Made by a program: the position numbers and the translations under genes. The notes beneath the pieces were generated by a model, which worked only from the letters and a program-made list of their open reading frames with translations, was not told where the DNA came from and did no database searches. This document shows, in pieces, positions 1-8,580 of a DNA stretch of 64,000 nt. Every line of letters starts with the position of its first letter. The stretch's first letter is position 1. Origin of the DNA: Terrimonas ginsenosidimutans (GTDB lineage Bacteria; Bacteroidota; Bacteroidia; Chitinophagales; Chitinophagaceae); assembly GCF_022012415.1 (NCBI RefSeq), contig NZ_JAKLTR010000001.1:372001-436000 (forward strand). The letters run 5' to 3'.

Positions 1-1178
1 CCACATTGTTCGGCAATGAACTCAGCATGGATGATATCATCTGGACCGGTCCCCTGCCTTCATTGCAGGAGCAGGCTGCTGCGGTTGGGATCACTTCCAT
101 ACAGCCACTTTCACAGGTTGGCAGTGTTTTATCTAAAGCCCGGGATAAAAAACAAACGATCCATATTCTTGATCCGTATCGGGGAGACACCGCCATACAG
201 CTTTCAGAATGGCTGGGAGTAAATACTCCCGCTCTTGCATCCTTTGTATCAGAACCGCTGATCCGTGCAATAGTGCAGCAACGGGAGATCAAAGAAACCG
301 CAGAAGTAAGCGAGTTGCATGAAGCAAATTCGATCAGTGCAGATATGCATGTTGCCGGCATGGAACTGACGCGCGAAGGCCTTTACGAATACGAGATCGC
401 AGCACGCGTGGAAAGCATTGCCCTGTCGGGAAATGGACGCCTTGCCTACCCGATCATCCTTTCTGTAAATGGTCAGACCCTGCACAACCATTATCATGGC
501 AATAAGCTCGATTCCGGCAGAATGATCCTCTGCGACGCAGGAGCCGAAAACGGCAAGCATTACGCCGGCGACCTTACAAGAACATTCCCCGTGGCTAAAC
601 GTTTCTCCGTTCAGCAAAAGGAAGTATATGAGGTTGTGCTGGACTCAATGAATCATGCGATCAGCCTGCTGCGCCCGGGCATTACTTTCAGGGAAGTACA
701 CAAACAAGCTGCTATATGGATCGTTGCCGGGTTAAAAAATATCGGACTGATCAATGGTGATGTAAATGAAGCGGTAGAAGCAGGCGTTCACACATTGTTC
801 TTTCCGCATGGGCTGGGCCATATGATCGGACTCGATGTTCATGACATGGAGAACCTTGGCGAAAACTTTGTTGGCTATACAGACACAATGCATCGGAGCA
901 AAGAATTTGGCTGGAAATCCCTTCGCCTTGCCAAAGAACTGAAGCAGGGCTTTGTATTAACGATCGAACCTGGCATCTACTTCATCCCTGAGCTGATCGC
1001 CAAATGGAGCTCAGAGAAAAAGCTGGAAGAATTCATTAACTACAAATCGCTTGAAAGCTATCTTTCCTTTGGAGGTATCCGGATCGAGGACAATTTCCTG
1101 ATCACAGCAGACGGCAGCCAGAAGCTGGGCAAGCATCTTGCAAAAACCGTAAAAGAGCTGGAGGAGCTCAGGGGATAA
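1..1178 (+). CDS. Xaa-Pro aminopeptidase, M24 family (5' partial)
   Basis: A metallopeptidase that removes an N-terminal residue in front of proline. The frame is open to the window edge, so the N-terminus is missing; the TTG at position 6 is only the first possible start inside the window. The M24 pita-bread core is clear: the DAGAENGKHYAGD stretch supplies two Asp metal ligands, HGLGHMIG supplies His, TIEPGIY supplies Glu, and RIEDNFLI supplies the last Glu. The preceding part matches the creatinase-like N-terminal domain. There is no signal peptide in the visible part, so the location cannot be judged. The family assignment is strong; the exact substrate is inferred. Confidence 0.93.
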   Translation, partial: TLFGNELSMDDIIWTGPLPSLQEQAAAVGITSIQPLSQVGSVLSKARDKKQTIHILDPYRGDTAIQLSEWLGVNTPALASFVSEPLIRAIVQQREIKETAEVSELHEANSISADMHVAGMELTREGLYEYEIAARVESIALSGNGRLAYPIILSVNGQTLHNHYHGNKLDSGRMILCDAGAENGKHYAGDLTRTFPVAKRFSVQQKEVYEVVLDSMNHAISLLRPGITFREVHKQAAIWIVAGLKNIGLINGDVNEAVEAGVHTLFFPHGLGHMIGLDVHDMENLGENFVGYTDTMHRSKEFGWKSLRLAKELKQGFVLTIEPGIYFIPELIAKWSSEKKLEEFINYKSLESYLSFGGIRIEDNFLITADGSQKLGKHLAKTVKELEELRG

Positions 1179-1357
1179 TTTGCTATCACTGGTTACTTCC
1201 CGCCCGCCTGGAACGGAAGAAACCCGTTTTTATGTATAAAGCCTGGCAGGTAACGGGTGTTGCAGGTCCGGCCTGAATATGTTATTTTACTGACGGTTTC
1301 ATCAATATGATGAAGCCGTTTTTTGTAAACCATTCCTAATAAAATAACCACCCCCTC

Positions 1358-1972
1358 ATGATCATTTACGGAACAAGAGCTAAAGAACTGGCTGCGGAAA
1401 ACATCGTAGACAGATGTCCGAACTGCGGCTCTCAAAACACCCTATCGATCCACGTTTATCAGCAGTATGCTCATGTTTTCTGGATCCCATTTTTCCCGGT
1501 CAGGAAAGTTGGCGCTTCTGTTTGCAGCCATTGCAAAGGAGTAATGAAACACAAGGAGCTTCCTCCGAACCTCCAGGAATCTTATAAAACGATCAAAGCG
1601 CAAACAAAAACACCGGTTTGGATGTTTGCCGGCATCGCACTGTTTGCTGTACTTATTTCCGCTGTGGCCGTAAGTATCAGCCAGGATAACAAGCGCAATG
1701 CCGCTTATCTCGCCTCTCCACAGGATGGTGATGTATATGAATTGAAAACGGAGGGAAATCATTATGGTTTGATCCTTGTTGAACAGATCAAAGGAGACTC
1801 TGCCTATGTCCGTTTGAGTGACTATGAAGTAGACAAGAAAGTTACGATCAGCAAACTGCAGTCAATGAATAAAGGAAAGTTTTCAGAAGACCTGTTCGTG
1901 TTTTCAAAAGCCGAGTTAAAGAATATGTGGGATAAAGGAGAGATTGTGGATGCAAAAAGGGGAAGCGAATAG
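1358..1972 (+). CDS. Zinc-ribbon membrane protein of unknown function
   Basis: A 204-residue protein with an N-terminal zinc ribbon made of CPNC (Cys20, Cys23) and CSHC (Cys56, Cys59), followed by one transmembrane segment at about residues 88-107 and a hydrophilic C-terminal domain of about 95 residues. The aromatic stretch FWIPFFPV between the two Cys pairs is usual in this group of zinc-ribbon proteins and may sit at the membrane. A strong hairpin terminator follows the stop. I do not know its function. The ATG at 1358 is the only start that keeps the full ribbon. Confidence 0.8.
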   Translation: MIIYGTRAKELAAENIVDRCPNCGSQNTLSIHVYQQYAHVFWIPFFPVRKVGASVCSHCKGVMKHKELPPNLQESYKTIKAQTKTPVWMFAGIALFAVLISAVAVSISQDNKRNAAYLASPQDGDVYELKTEGNHYGLILVEQIKGDSAYVRLSDYEVDKKVTISKLQSMNKGKFSEDLFVFSKAELKNMWDKGEIVDAKRGSE

Positions 1973-1991
1973 AACAGCAGCATAAACGTTG

Positions 1992-2025
1992 AAGCGCATA
2001 GATCAAAACTCTATGCGCTTTTTTT
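1992..2025 (+). terminator. Rho-independent terminator after the zinc-ribbon gene
   Basis: A perfect 10-bp stem (1992-2001 with 2011-2020, AAGCGCATAG and its complement) with a 9-nt loop is followed by a T run. It lies about 20 nt after the stop codon at 1972. Confidence 0.85.
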
Positions 2026-2065
2026 GTGGCGTTTGATAGTGCGTATGAAGGAACCAACTGCTTAT

Positions 2066-2103
2066 CCGGTTCTTACCGGTACAAATAAACCGGTAAGAAC
2101 TGG
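2066..2103. repeat. Intergenic inverted repeat
   Basis: Two 15-nt arms (2066-2080 and 2089-2103) pair at 14 of 15 positions around an 8-nt loop and contain ACCGGT at their inner ends. No T run follows, so it is not a typical terminator. It sits between convergent genes and may act as a transcription block or protein site. Confidence 0.6.
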
Positions 2104-2182
2104 AAGGATGCTTTTGAGTAGCGGCGTCACCAGTGGGCATCCAACTCTTTATTGTTTTGGCACTGTTATCCGGTAGCTGCTA

Positions 2183-3151
2183 TTATTGCGCAGGCGGAGC
2201 AGTGTCAGCTCTATCCTCAACCGGAACGGGCGCCGGGGTCGGCACATAGGAAAGATCCTGCTCTCTATTCTTTCTTCGTCCGGTAATAAAGCGCCAGATC
2301 GCACCTCCGGCAAGAACAACACCTGCAATGATCAGTTTCAGATACTTGAGGATGATCGCAAAAAAACCAACTTTCGCAAGCATTTTACCTGCTACGAGAC
2401 CGCCGATTGTCCAGGCAGCAACGTTATCCGTACTCGAATCAAAATCGCTGTAACGGTTACCATCTGTAAAAGCCGCCATCGTGATCACGTCGTTTATATG
2501 GGCATTCACACTGTCGAGCTGTGTCATCGTAGCTACAGCGCGGAGATTCAGCACGCCTTTTCTTCCCAATACGCGAACATCATAGTTCAATGTATTCTCG
2601 TCCTCATCTTCAACCTGGAACTCTTTAGCCCAATGAAGAATTTTCTTATCCTTGTCGTAATACGGTTTTGCAGCCCAGCCAACAAGCGTCATTTTCGAAA
2701 GGTTTAACCTGGCACGTTCAGCATTCGATTCAAGATTATCTTTCTTCATGGTGCCAAGCAGTTCATCATAGTCAACTTTCGAGGCATCATCATCTTTTAC
2801 ATAACCAATGTCTTCAAAACTTACGACAAATGCATAAAAGTCTCCGATCACATTGCCATCAGCAGGTAACAGCAGGCCTAATGGTGCGTCTCCGGGAGGG
2901 TTTCCCCAAACGTCTTCGATCACATACTTTGCCTCTGCAGATTCCAGGAATTTGAAACCGGGAGGCACATTGAGAGAGATCGCTCCGCCAGAAAGTGCAA
3001 TTTTCCCGGTTTTGTAATGCAGCGAGCCTTCAACAGAATCGATCATTTTTTGCCAGGCTTCTTTTGCCAGTTGCAGCGAATCGGTTTTGTCATTTGCAGA
3101 AATAGCCGTAACCATAAAAAGGCCGGCCAGGAATAGAGAGATTTTTCTCAT
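2183..3151 (-). CDS. DUF2167 domain membrane protein
   Basis: A 322-residue exported membrane protein. The chosen start at 3151 gives a clean signal peptide (MRKISLFLAGLFMVTAISA); the reading frame extends further upstream but that part looks non-coding. The central region, with SGGAISLNVPPGFKFL, the stretch around VWGNPPG, and the GWAAKPYYD segment, matches the DUF2167 family. Near the C-terminus is a transmembrane segment (about residues 265-290) followed by RRKNREQ and a proline-rich tail. DUF2167 proteins are widespread in bacteria and have no firm function. The gene is divergent from the alpha/beta hydrolase. Confidence 0.85.
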   Translation of the reverse strand: MRKISLFLAGLFMVTAISANDKTDSLQLAKEAWQKMIDSVEGSLHYKTGKIALSGGAISLNVPPGFKFLESAEAKYVIEDVWGNPPGDAPLGLLLPADGNVIGDFYAFVVSFEDIGYVKDDDASKVDYDELLGTMKKDNLESNAERARLNLSKMTLVGWAAKPYYDKDKKILHWAKEFQVEDEDENTLNYDVRVLGRKGVLNLRAVATMTQLDSVNAHINDVITMAAFTDGNRYSDFDSSTDNVAAWTIGGLVAGKMLAKVGFFAIILKYLKLIIAGVVLAGGAIWRFITGRRKNREQDLSYVPTPAPVPVEDRADTAPPAQ

Positions 3152-3456
3152 AGTGAGGGGTGGTTTAGTGTAGAAAGATAGGGAACTGTTGGACTGTATA
3201 CAAGCTGATTTGCTTCTAATTGATACAGATTCCGGCATCCAAAAATTATGGGCGGTAACCATAACGTCCGGCTCCCGCAACGCCTTGATAATTAGTGTTT
3301 GCTTTTCCCCATATCCCTTGTTAGTGATTGCCGGCTCCTATTTCCACACCGGTAGCCGGCCTTTTCAGGATCAAGCACTATCTGCATCACAAACCTCACA
3401 TATTCAACGATCGCTCCCGGAGTTGCCTGATTATATTTGAAAGGCAAAACATCTGC
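3152..3456. other. Divergent intergenic region
   Basis: About 305 bp between the DUF2167 gene and the alpha/beta hydrolase gene. Apart from the -7-like element listed for the hydrolase, I see no repeat, RNA gene or convincing small gene here. Confidence 0.5.
3432..3439 (+). promoter_or_regulatory. Bacteroidota -7 element for the alpha/beta hydrolase gene
   Basis: TATATTTG matches the TAnnTTTG consensus and ends 17 nt before the ATG at 3457. No good TTG is seen at the usual distance upstream, so only the -7 part is supported. Confidence 0.4.
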
Positions 3457-4386
3457 ATGAGAAAACTTCTGGCACTTATCCTTTCCTTCATGGCCTTTTA
3501 CGCAACAGCACAAGAGGCCGACTCGATCGTTCTAAAAAATGCGGTCCTCTACTATTATTCTTACGGATCCGGTGAGGCGGTGATCATTCTCAGCGGGGGA
3601 CCCGGCGTCTCTGCGCACCAGGAAGACGATCTCGCTATCGTTCTTTCGAAAAAATATCGTGCAATACTCTTCGATCAGCGCGGCACGGGCAGATCCCGGG
3701 TTCAGCCATTTGACAGCACAACGATCAATCTTGGCACTGCATTAAGCGACCTCGATACACTTCGAAAACATTTAAAACAAAAGCAACTGACAATCTCAGG
3801 CCATTCATGGGGCGCGATCCTTGCGGCCGCATATGCTGAAAAATATCCGGCAAACGTCCGCTCTCTGATGCTGATCGGACCGGGCGAGCTCGACCTTCAG
3901 ATGACACCGGTCGTTAATGCCAGTATTCATGTCCGGGATCAGATCGCTGATGATTCCGCTTTTTATTACTGGTCAGATTCCGCCCGCGCAGCCGCGGAGC
4001 CAGCCCGGTCAGATTCCGTTTTGCGCAGGATCACCTGGTCAAACTTTACGTGCGACCGCAAAAAGCTCGATAGCGTGATGATACAGGTAAACCATGGCAG
4101 CTACTCCCGCAAAATGGGTTCCCTCATGTGGTACAGCCTTGTAAAGCAGAAGTTCAACATTGTGCAGTCCCTTCGCAAAAAATACAAAGGCGATGCGCTC
4201 ATCATTTTTGGCTGGCAGGACCCTGTTGGCTCCATTACCTATCCCATGTATGAAAAAGCTTTTCCAAAAGCCACGATCAAAGGCATAAACAAATGCGGAC
4301 ACATGCCTTCTGTTGAACAGCCCACCGTCTTTTACGAAGCCATTTTGAATTTCCTGGACAAGAGACCCCCTCTTAAAAACCGTTGA
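3457..4386 (+). CDS. Secreted alpha/beta hydrolase, proline iminopeptidase-like
   Basis: A 309-residue secreted hydrolase. The start at 3457 gives a signal peptide ending near FYATAQ; the open frame upstream is not needed. The fold marks are clear: GGPG at about residue 47 forms the oxyanion region, DQRGTGRS follows, and GHSWG carries the nucleophile Ser117. GWQDPVG holds the acidic residue and NKCGHMPSVEQP the catalytic His. The GGPG plus DQRG pair is typical of S33 prolyl aminopeptidase relatives, but the substrate cannot be told from sequence. It acts in the periplasm or outside. A serine hydrolase gene follows in the same direction. Confidence 0.87.
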   Translation: MRKLLALILSFMAFYATAQEADSIVLKNAVLYYYSYGSGEAVIILSGGPGVSAHQEDDLAIVLSKKYRAILFDQRGTGRSRVQPFDSTTINLGTALSDLDTLRKHLKQKQLTISGHSWGAILAAAYAEKYPANVRSLMLIGPGELDLQMTPVVNASIHVRDQIADDSAFYYWSDSARAAAEPARSDSVLRRITWSNFTCDRKKLDSVMIQVNHGSYSRKMGSLMWYSLVKQKFNIVQSLRKKYKGDALIIFGWQDPVGSITYPMYEKAFPKATIKGINKCGHMPSVEQPTVFYEAILNFLDKRPPLKNR

Positions 4387-4509
4387 ATCCGGAGACGGCA
4401 GATCGAACTGTTAATAATAACTCCTGACATGCCGTATAAATCAGCTGGAATGGCGTAACCTGCTCTCTCTTTGCGTTGTCTTATATACTTTATCACCAAC
4501 CTCGTTATA

Positions 4510-5844
4510 ATGAAGCATTTCTTGACAGGCATCGTATCGCTGATCGGTATTACCGCAGTTTCGCAGGACCTCTCTTCCAAAATGGACCAATTGGTAACCG
4601 CTTATTCCTCTGAAATGCGGTTCAATGGAAGCATACTCGTAGCCCATCAGGGCAAAATTGTTTTTAGCAAAGCATACGGATACCAGAAGATAAAAGACAG
4701 TGTACCGAATACCACCGAAACGGTTTATAAGATCGGTTCCATTTCAAAACAGTTTACTGCCGCACTGATCCTGAAACTGCAGGAAATGAAAAAACTTTCG
4801 GTAAATGACAGGATCAGCAAATACTTCCCGGCTTATCCCAAAGGAGACAGCATTACCATTGATCAGCTTATTCACCATACATCAGGGATCGCGAACTACA
4901 CAAGCAACCGAGAGTTCATGCGCAATGAAGTGACGAAATCCCATAGCCGCGATTCGATGATGGCACTGTTCAAAGACAAGCCGCTTGATTTTTCTCCCGG
5001 AACTCAGTGGCGCTATTCTAACTCTGCATATAATATGCTTGGTTATATCATAGAAGAAGTGACCGGCATGAGCTACTATGCCGCCATGCGGAAATATATC
5101 CTGGACCCGCTTTCTCTTAAAAATTCTGGCTTCAACTTTCTTTCAGTAGATAAAAAGAAAAAGTCAAATGGCTATTTCCGTTTTACGGAGCTGACGAATC
5201 AACAGGCTCCCGATGTTGACTCTTCGGTTTCATATTCCGCCGGAGCTATTTACTCTACAACCACCGACCTCTATCGCTGGAACAATGCTTTATGGCAGAA
5301 TGCCGTTTTTAATAAAGAATCCGCAAAAGCGGCAATCACGCCGGGAAAGAACAAGTATGGATATGGCATCTTTATCGATTCCATTTATGGAAAACAGAAA
5401 ATTGAACACAGCGGAAGTATTCACGGATTTAACAGCAATATGGTGACGATCCCTTCAGACGGCACTTGCGTGATACTGCTTGCTAATGTCGGAACACCGT
5501 TCCTCGATACCATTACCAAAAGCCTGCTGGCGATCATGTATGATAAGCCCTACACTCTACCTGTGCCATTCAAACCTATGGCAATCACCACCGCTGAACT
5601 GAAACAGTTTGAAGGCTCTTTTGTAAGTGAGGGTATGCCTGGATTCAGGATCTGGGTAGAAAATGAAAAGCTGCTTAGTCAGCCAGAAGGCCAGGATATT
5701 CTTGAGCTCAGACCAGAAAAGAAAGATCTGTTCTACGTTCGCGAAGAGGAAGCGCGCGTCAGGTTCAACAGAAATGAGCAACAGGTAATCGAAAGTATGA
5801 CCATTATTCAGGGGAAGGGTGAAATAGTGTTGAAGAAAAAATAG
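4510..5844 (+). CDS. Secreted serine hydrolase, class C beta-lactamase family
   Basis: A 444-residue protein of the beta-lactamase/DD-peptidase-like family. The start at 4510 gives a short signal peptide (MKHFLTGIVSLIGITAVSQ). The three family motifs are present: SxxK as S77-I-S-K80, YxN as Y169-S-N171, and HSG at residues 300-302 in place of KTG. A C-terminal domain of about 100 residues follows, of the lipocalin-like kind often seen in these proteins. Such proteins are commonly esterases or D-amino-acid peptidases and not true lactamases, so resistance should not be assumed. It may share a transcript with the upstream hydrolase, though 123 nt separate them. Confidence 0.88.
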   Translation: MKHFLTGIVSLIGITAVSQDLSSKMDQLVTAYSSEMRFNGSILVAHQGKIVFSKAYGYQKIKDSVPNTTETVYKIGSISKQFTAALILKLQEMKKLSVNDRISKYFPAYPKGDSITIDQLIHHTSGIANYTSNREFMRNEVTKSHSRDSMMALFKDKPLDFSPGTQWRYSNSAYNMLGYIIEEVTGMSYYAAMRKYILDPLSLKNSGFNFLSVDKKKKSNGYFRFTELTNQQAPDVDSSVSYSAGAIYSTTTDLYRWNNALWQNAVFNKESAKAAITPGKNKYGYGIFIDSIYGKQKIEHSGSIHGFNSNMVTIPSDGTCVILLANVGTPFLDTITKSLLAIMYDKPYTLPVPFKPMAITTAELKQFEGSFVSEGMPGFRIWVENEKLLSQPEGQDILELRPEKKDLFYVREEEARVRFNRNEQQVIESMTIIQGKGEIVLKKK

Positions 5845-5904
5845 GCATCCGCTCAAGCACCCCGTGACATGATCACCATTATCTCTGAACTAAGGTTGTA
5901 ACTG

Positions 5905-6022
5905 TCGTAGGAATATCGCAAAGTGCGCTAAGGAAGCGCAGGGAACGCAATGAAATTTCCTTTAACACGGGATCTCTTTGCGGTCTTTGCGATTCCTTAG
6001 CGCACTTTGCGATACTCCTACG
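5905..6022. repeat. Long imperfect palindrome with CGCAAAG-type arms
   Basis: Arms at 5905-5934 and 5993-6022 are reverse complements at 29 of 30 positions, separated by 58 nt that themselves contain partly complementary CGCAAAG/CTTTGCG motifs. It lies between the serine hydrolase gene and the PadR gene. The motif type recurs in intergenic repeats of many Bacteroidota; this copy looks like a fold-back element and not a simple terminator. Confidence 0.8.
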
Positions 6023-6113
6023 CCAATTAAGCTGAATAAAGATTTTTCGAATCCTCCACTGATTATTAACCCATTGTACAACCAATCCTCGAAAAATGTT
6101 AAGAAAACAGAAA

Positions 6114-6136
6114 AATACATAGAATTATGATGTATT
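6114..6136. promoter_or_regulatory. Candidate PadR operator
   Basis: AATACAT and ATGTATT form a perfect 7-bp inverted repeat with a 9-nt spacer (6114-6120 and 6130-6136). PadR-family regulators usually bind such spaced palindromes in their own promoter. The ATG at 6127 lies inside it, which favours the later ATG at 6163 as the real start. Confidence 0.5.
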
Positions 6137-6162
6137 CTGATCCGATGTATTATCTTAGCCTC

Positions 6163-6507
6163 ATGAATTCGACAGAACTGCTGAAAGGCACGCTTACTAC
6201 CATCATCATCAAACTCCTTGCGGAGAACAAGAAGATGTATGGTTACGAGATCGCGCAGCACGTAAAAACGCTGTCAGATAATAAGATCCTTTTGAAAGAA
6301 GGATCTTTGTACCCGGCGCTTCATAAGCTGGAACAGGAAGGACTCGTTGACGTGGAAAAGGTTTTTATCGGTAAACGTGTCCGCAAGTATTATTCCCTGA
6401 CTCAAAAGGGAACGGCACAGAAGAAAGCACAGTTCGACGAACTGCTGGACTTTCTTCAGACCATAGAAAAAATCGTTTTCTCCAAACCCAATGTTTCCCC
6501 GCAATGA
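6163..6507 (+). CDS. PadR family transcriptional regulator
   Basis: A 114-residue winged-helix repressor. The segments ELLKGTLTTIIIKLL, YGYEIAQHV, LLKEGSLYPALHKLEQEGLV and RKYYSLTQKG are the standard PadR recognition-helix and wing motifs. The start at 6163 was chosen over 6127 because a palindrome covers the earlier one and because PadR proteins usually begin a few residues before this motif. The stop overlaps the start of the next gene by 4 nt (ATGA), so the two are translationally coupled. It probably represses its own operon. Confidence 0.9.
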   Translation: MNSTELLKGTLTTIIIKLLAENKKMYGYEIAQHVKTLSDNKILLKEGSLYPALHKLEQEGLVDVEKVFIGKRVRKYYSLTQKGTAQKKAQFDELLDFLQTIEKIVFSKPNVSPQ

Positions 6508-7100
6508 CTTTATCTGAATGGCAGATCAGCCAGGTTGAAAACCGGATTGACGAGAGCAATATTGGCATTGAAGAGCTGCGGAATGATCTGATCGACCATC
6601 TCTGCTGCTGTATCGAAGCGGACATGAATGCCGGTCTGAGCTTTGACGAGGCTCTTCGGCGGGCATGGATCCAGGTGTGCCCGAATGGTGCAAAAGAGAT
6701 TGAAACGGAAACCCTTTTTCTTTTACATAAAACCATCTATCTCATGAAAAAGATCACTTATCTCAGCGGATTATTTGCTTCTGTTTTTATGATCATCGGG
6801 TCATTGATGAGATTTCTTCACTGGTCGAATTCCAACAGCGTATTTGCCATCGGTATTCTTTCGTTCGTTTTTGTTTTTCTTCCTTTATTTCTCTCCATCC
6901 GATTCCGTCATTCAGCCAGCCCCGCAGAAAAGGCCGGCAACCTTGCGGGAATTGCGGGAGCAGTCATCACCGGTGCGGGAGTGAGCTTTAAAATGCTGCA
7001 TTATCCCGGTGCAGATCTATTAATTACAACAGGTATCTGCCTGCTCACATTTGTGCTGTTGCCTTTCCTTTTTTACTCCGCGTATAAAAAAGCGATTTAG
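6504..7100 (+). CDS. Membrane protein paired with PadR
   Basis: A 198-residue protein with a soluble N-terminal part of about 80 residues containing IEELRNDLIDHLCCCIEA and FDEALRRAW. This resembles the helical HAAS-type domain often encoded beside PadR regulators. Four hydrophobic segments follow at about residues 83-105, 112-130, 143-165 and 170-192. It overlaps the PadR gene by 4 nt. In other genomes such partners are integral membrane proteins whose expression is controlled by PadR; the actual function here is not known. Confidence 0.75.
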   Translation: MTLSEWQISQVENRIDESNIGIEELRNDLIDHLCCCIEADMNAGLSFDEALRRAWIQVCPNGAKEIETETLFLLHKTIYLMKKITYLSGLFASVFMIIGSLMRFLHWSNSNSVFAIGILSFVFVFLPLFLSIRFRHSASPAEKAGNLAGIAGAVITGAGVSFKMLHYPGADLLITTGICLLTFVLLPFLFYSAYKKAI

Positions 7101-7135
7101 CGTATTCAGCCATGCTCAGGCATCTTACAGCAGGC

Positions 7136-7172
7136 ATAATGCGGTGATCTTATTAAATCATCACCGCATTAT
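7136..7172. terminator. Bidirectional terminator hairpin
   Basis: A perfect 13-bp stem (7136-7148 with 7160-7172) with an 11-nt loop lies between two convergent genes. It contains GCGGTGAT and its complement and is flanked by A/T-rich ends, fitting a shared terminator. Confidence 0.75.
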
Positions 7173-7198
7173 CTATTCGGATTTGCGGCGTTTGCTTC

Positions 7199-7729
7199 TC
7201 AGACTTTGTCGCCCTTCACAAATCTTCTAAGCATTTTCTCCGTTAGCTTCTTTGGGGTTCCATACCAGATGATCCTGTTCTTGTCGTCGATCAAAACGGT
7301 TCTTGGAAGTGGGGTTGTTCCTTTATACTGAATCCCCAAACCACGATGAATTGATCTTGTCTGATCACTTACAACAATAGTTTCGAATGAAACTTTCTCC
7401 AGCGTTGCCTTTACCTTCTCTGCAGATTCATAGCCCACGGAAACAAAAACAATATTCTCTCCCTTCATTTTCTCCTGAAGCTTATTCATGTGTGGTACCG
7501 CTTTCAAACATGGAAGACACCAGGTCGCCCAGAATTCAAGAACCTTGTATTTTCCGGTAAAATTCGTATCGGCGGGTATATTTTGAAGCCAGTCGGTGAT
7601 CGTTAGAGGAGGAGCTTCTGTTCCAAGTAGCTGCTCCTGGTATTTCATCACATCCATTGCCCCTGCATCCTCCTGCGCAAAAACATCAACGGCAATCAAT
7701 AACAGCATCATAAGAAAACTTCTCATCAT
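7199..7729 (-). CDS. TlpA-like thioredoxin-fold protein, exported
   Basis: A 176-residue periplasmic redox protein. An N-terminal signal peptide runs to about FAQ (residues 17-19). The thioredoxin active site is FWATWCLPC with Cys71 and Cys74, followed by the cis-proline region in TPLPRTVLID. The order of elements (ITDWL, FTGKYKVLEFWATWC, VSVGYES) fits the TlpA/ResA family, which reduces disulfides in exported proteins or heme-binding apocytochromes. No cytochrome maturation genes are adjacent, so the target is unknown. Confidence 0.88.
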   Translation of the reverse strand: MMRSFLMMLLLIAVDVFAQEDAGAMDVMKYQEQLLGTEAPPLTITDWLQNIPADTNFTGKYKVLEFWATWCLPCLKAVPHMNKLQEKMKGENIVFVSVGYESAEKVKATLEKVSFETIVVSDQTRSIHRGLGIQYKGTTPLPRTVLIDDKNRIIWYGTPKKLTEKMLRRFVKGDKV

Positions 7730-7899
7730 TTAAGCTTTGAAGTGAATGTATGAAATATCATGCTACATTCCGGACGCATACAGCAGAAGTGGCGATACCT
7801 CGTATTCCTTTGCAACAGAGTGGGGTTTTTCATTCAGCTCCAGGTTCTGCGGGTCACCTTTCTTCAATTGTCGTATAAATCTTTACAGAAAGCCGTATA

Positions 7900-8577
7900 A
7901 TGAAAAGACTATTCAGGTTTTTATTCCGTACCCTTATTACGATTGTTGGGATCGTTTTACTTTACCTGCTTTGTGCATGGTTGTTTTCCCGCATCACCGT
8001 CAAGGCAGAGCCGGGTCAATCGCCCGACATAATGGTTTACCTGAAAACAAATGGTGTACACGCAGACATTGTATTGCCTGTAAAGAACGAATTCAAAGAC
8101 TGGAGTGCAGATATTCCTTATGCGCATACGCGCAGCGGCGATACTGCCGTTTCCTATCTCGCATTTGGGTGGGGCGACAAAGCATTTTACCTCGAAACTC
8201 CGACATGGGCTGACCTGAAATTCAAAACAGCTTTTCGTGCCGCATTCGCCTTAAGCAGCACCGCGATGCACACAACATACTATCCCGCATTAAAAGAAGA
8301 TGAGTCCTGCATAAAACTCGCCATGGGCGCTGACCAGTATAAACGATTGATAAAATTCATTGAGAACGGTTTTGAAAAAGACAGCTCGGGCAAACCGATC
8401 GTCATTCCTACTGAAGCCCGCTACGGTCAGTATGATGCATTCTATGAAGCAACGGGCACATACAGTCTTTTTCAAACCTGCAATACCTGGACCAACAAGG
8501 CATTAAAAGCATCCGGACAGAAAGCCTGCTGGTGGACTCCTTTTGATAAAGGGATCTTTTATCAGTACAAAAAATAA
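7900..8577 (+). CDS. TIGR02117 / DUF2459 family protein
   Basis: A 225-residue protein with one N-terminal transmembrane helix (about residues 8-28) and an extracytoplasmic domain. The sequence TNGVHADIVLPV, followed by YLAFGWGDKAFYLETPTWADL, TTYYPAL and QTCNTWTNKALKASG, matches TIGR02117/DUF2459 proteins across its length. The conserved Cys of TCNTW and the His of NGVHAD suggest a cysteine-hydrolase-like site, but this is inference. No function is established for the family. Confidence 0.85.
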   Translation: MKRLFRFLFRTLITIVGIVLLYLLCAWLFSRITVKAEPGQSPDIMVYLKTNGVHADIVLPVKNEFKDWSADIPYAHTRSGDTAVSYLAFGWGDKAFYLETPTWADLKFKTAFRAAFALSSTAMHTTYYPALKEDESCIKLAMGADQYKRLIKFIENGFEKDSSGKPIVIPTEARYGQYDAFYEATGTYSLFQTCNTWTNKALKASGQKACWWTPFDKGIFYQYKK

Positions 8578-8580
8578 AGA

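Noticed and set aside
4510-5844. Antibiotic-resistance beta-lactamase
   Set aside because: The motifs fit the wider serine hydrolase family with HSG and an extra C-terminal domain; nothing shows lactam hydrolysis.
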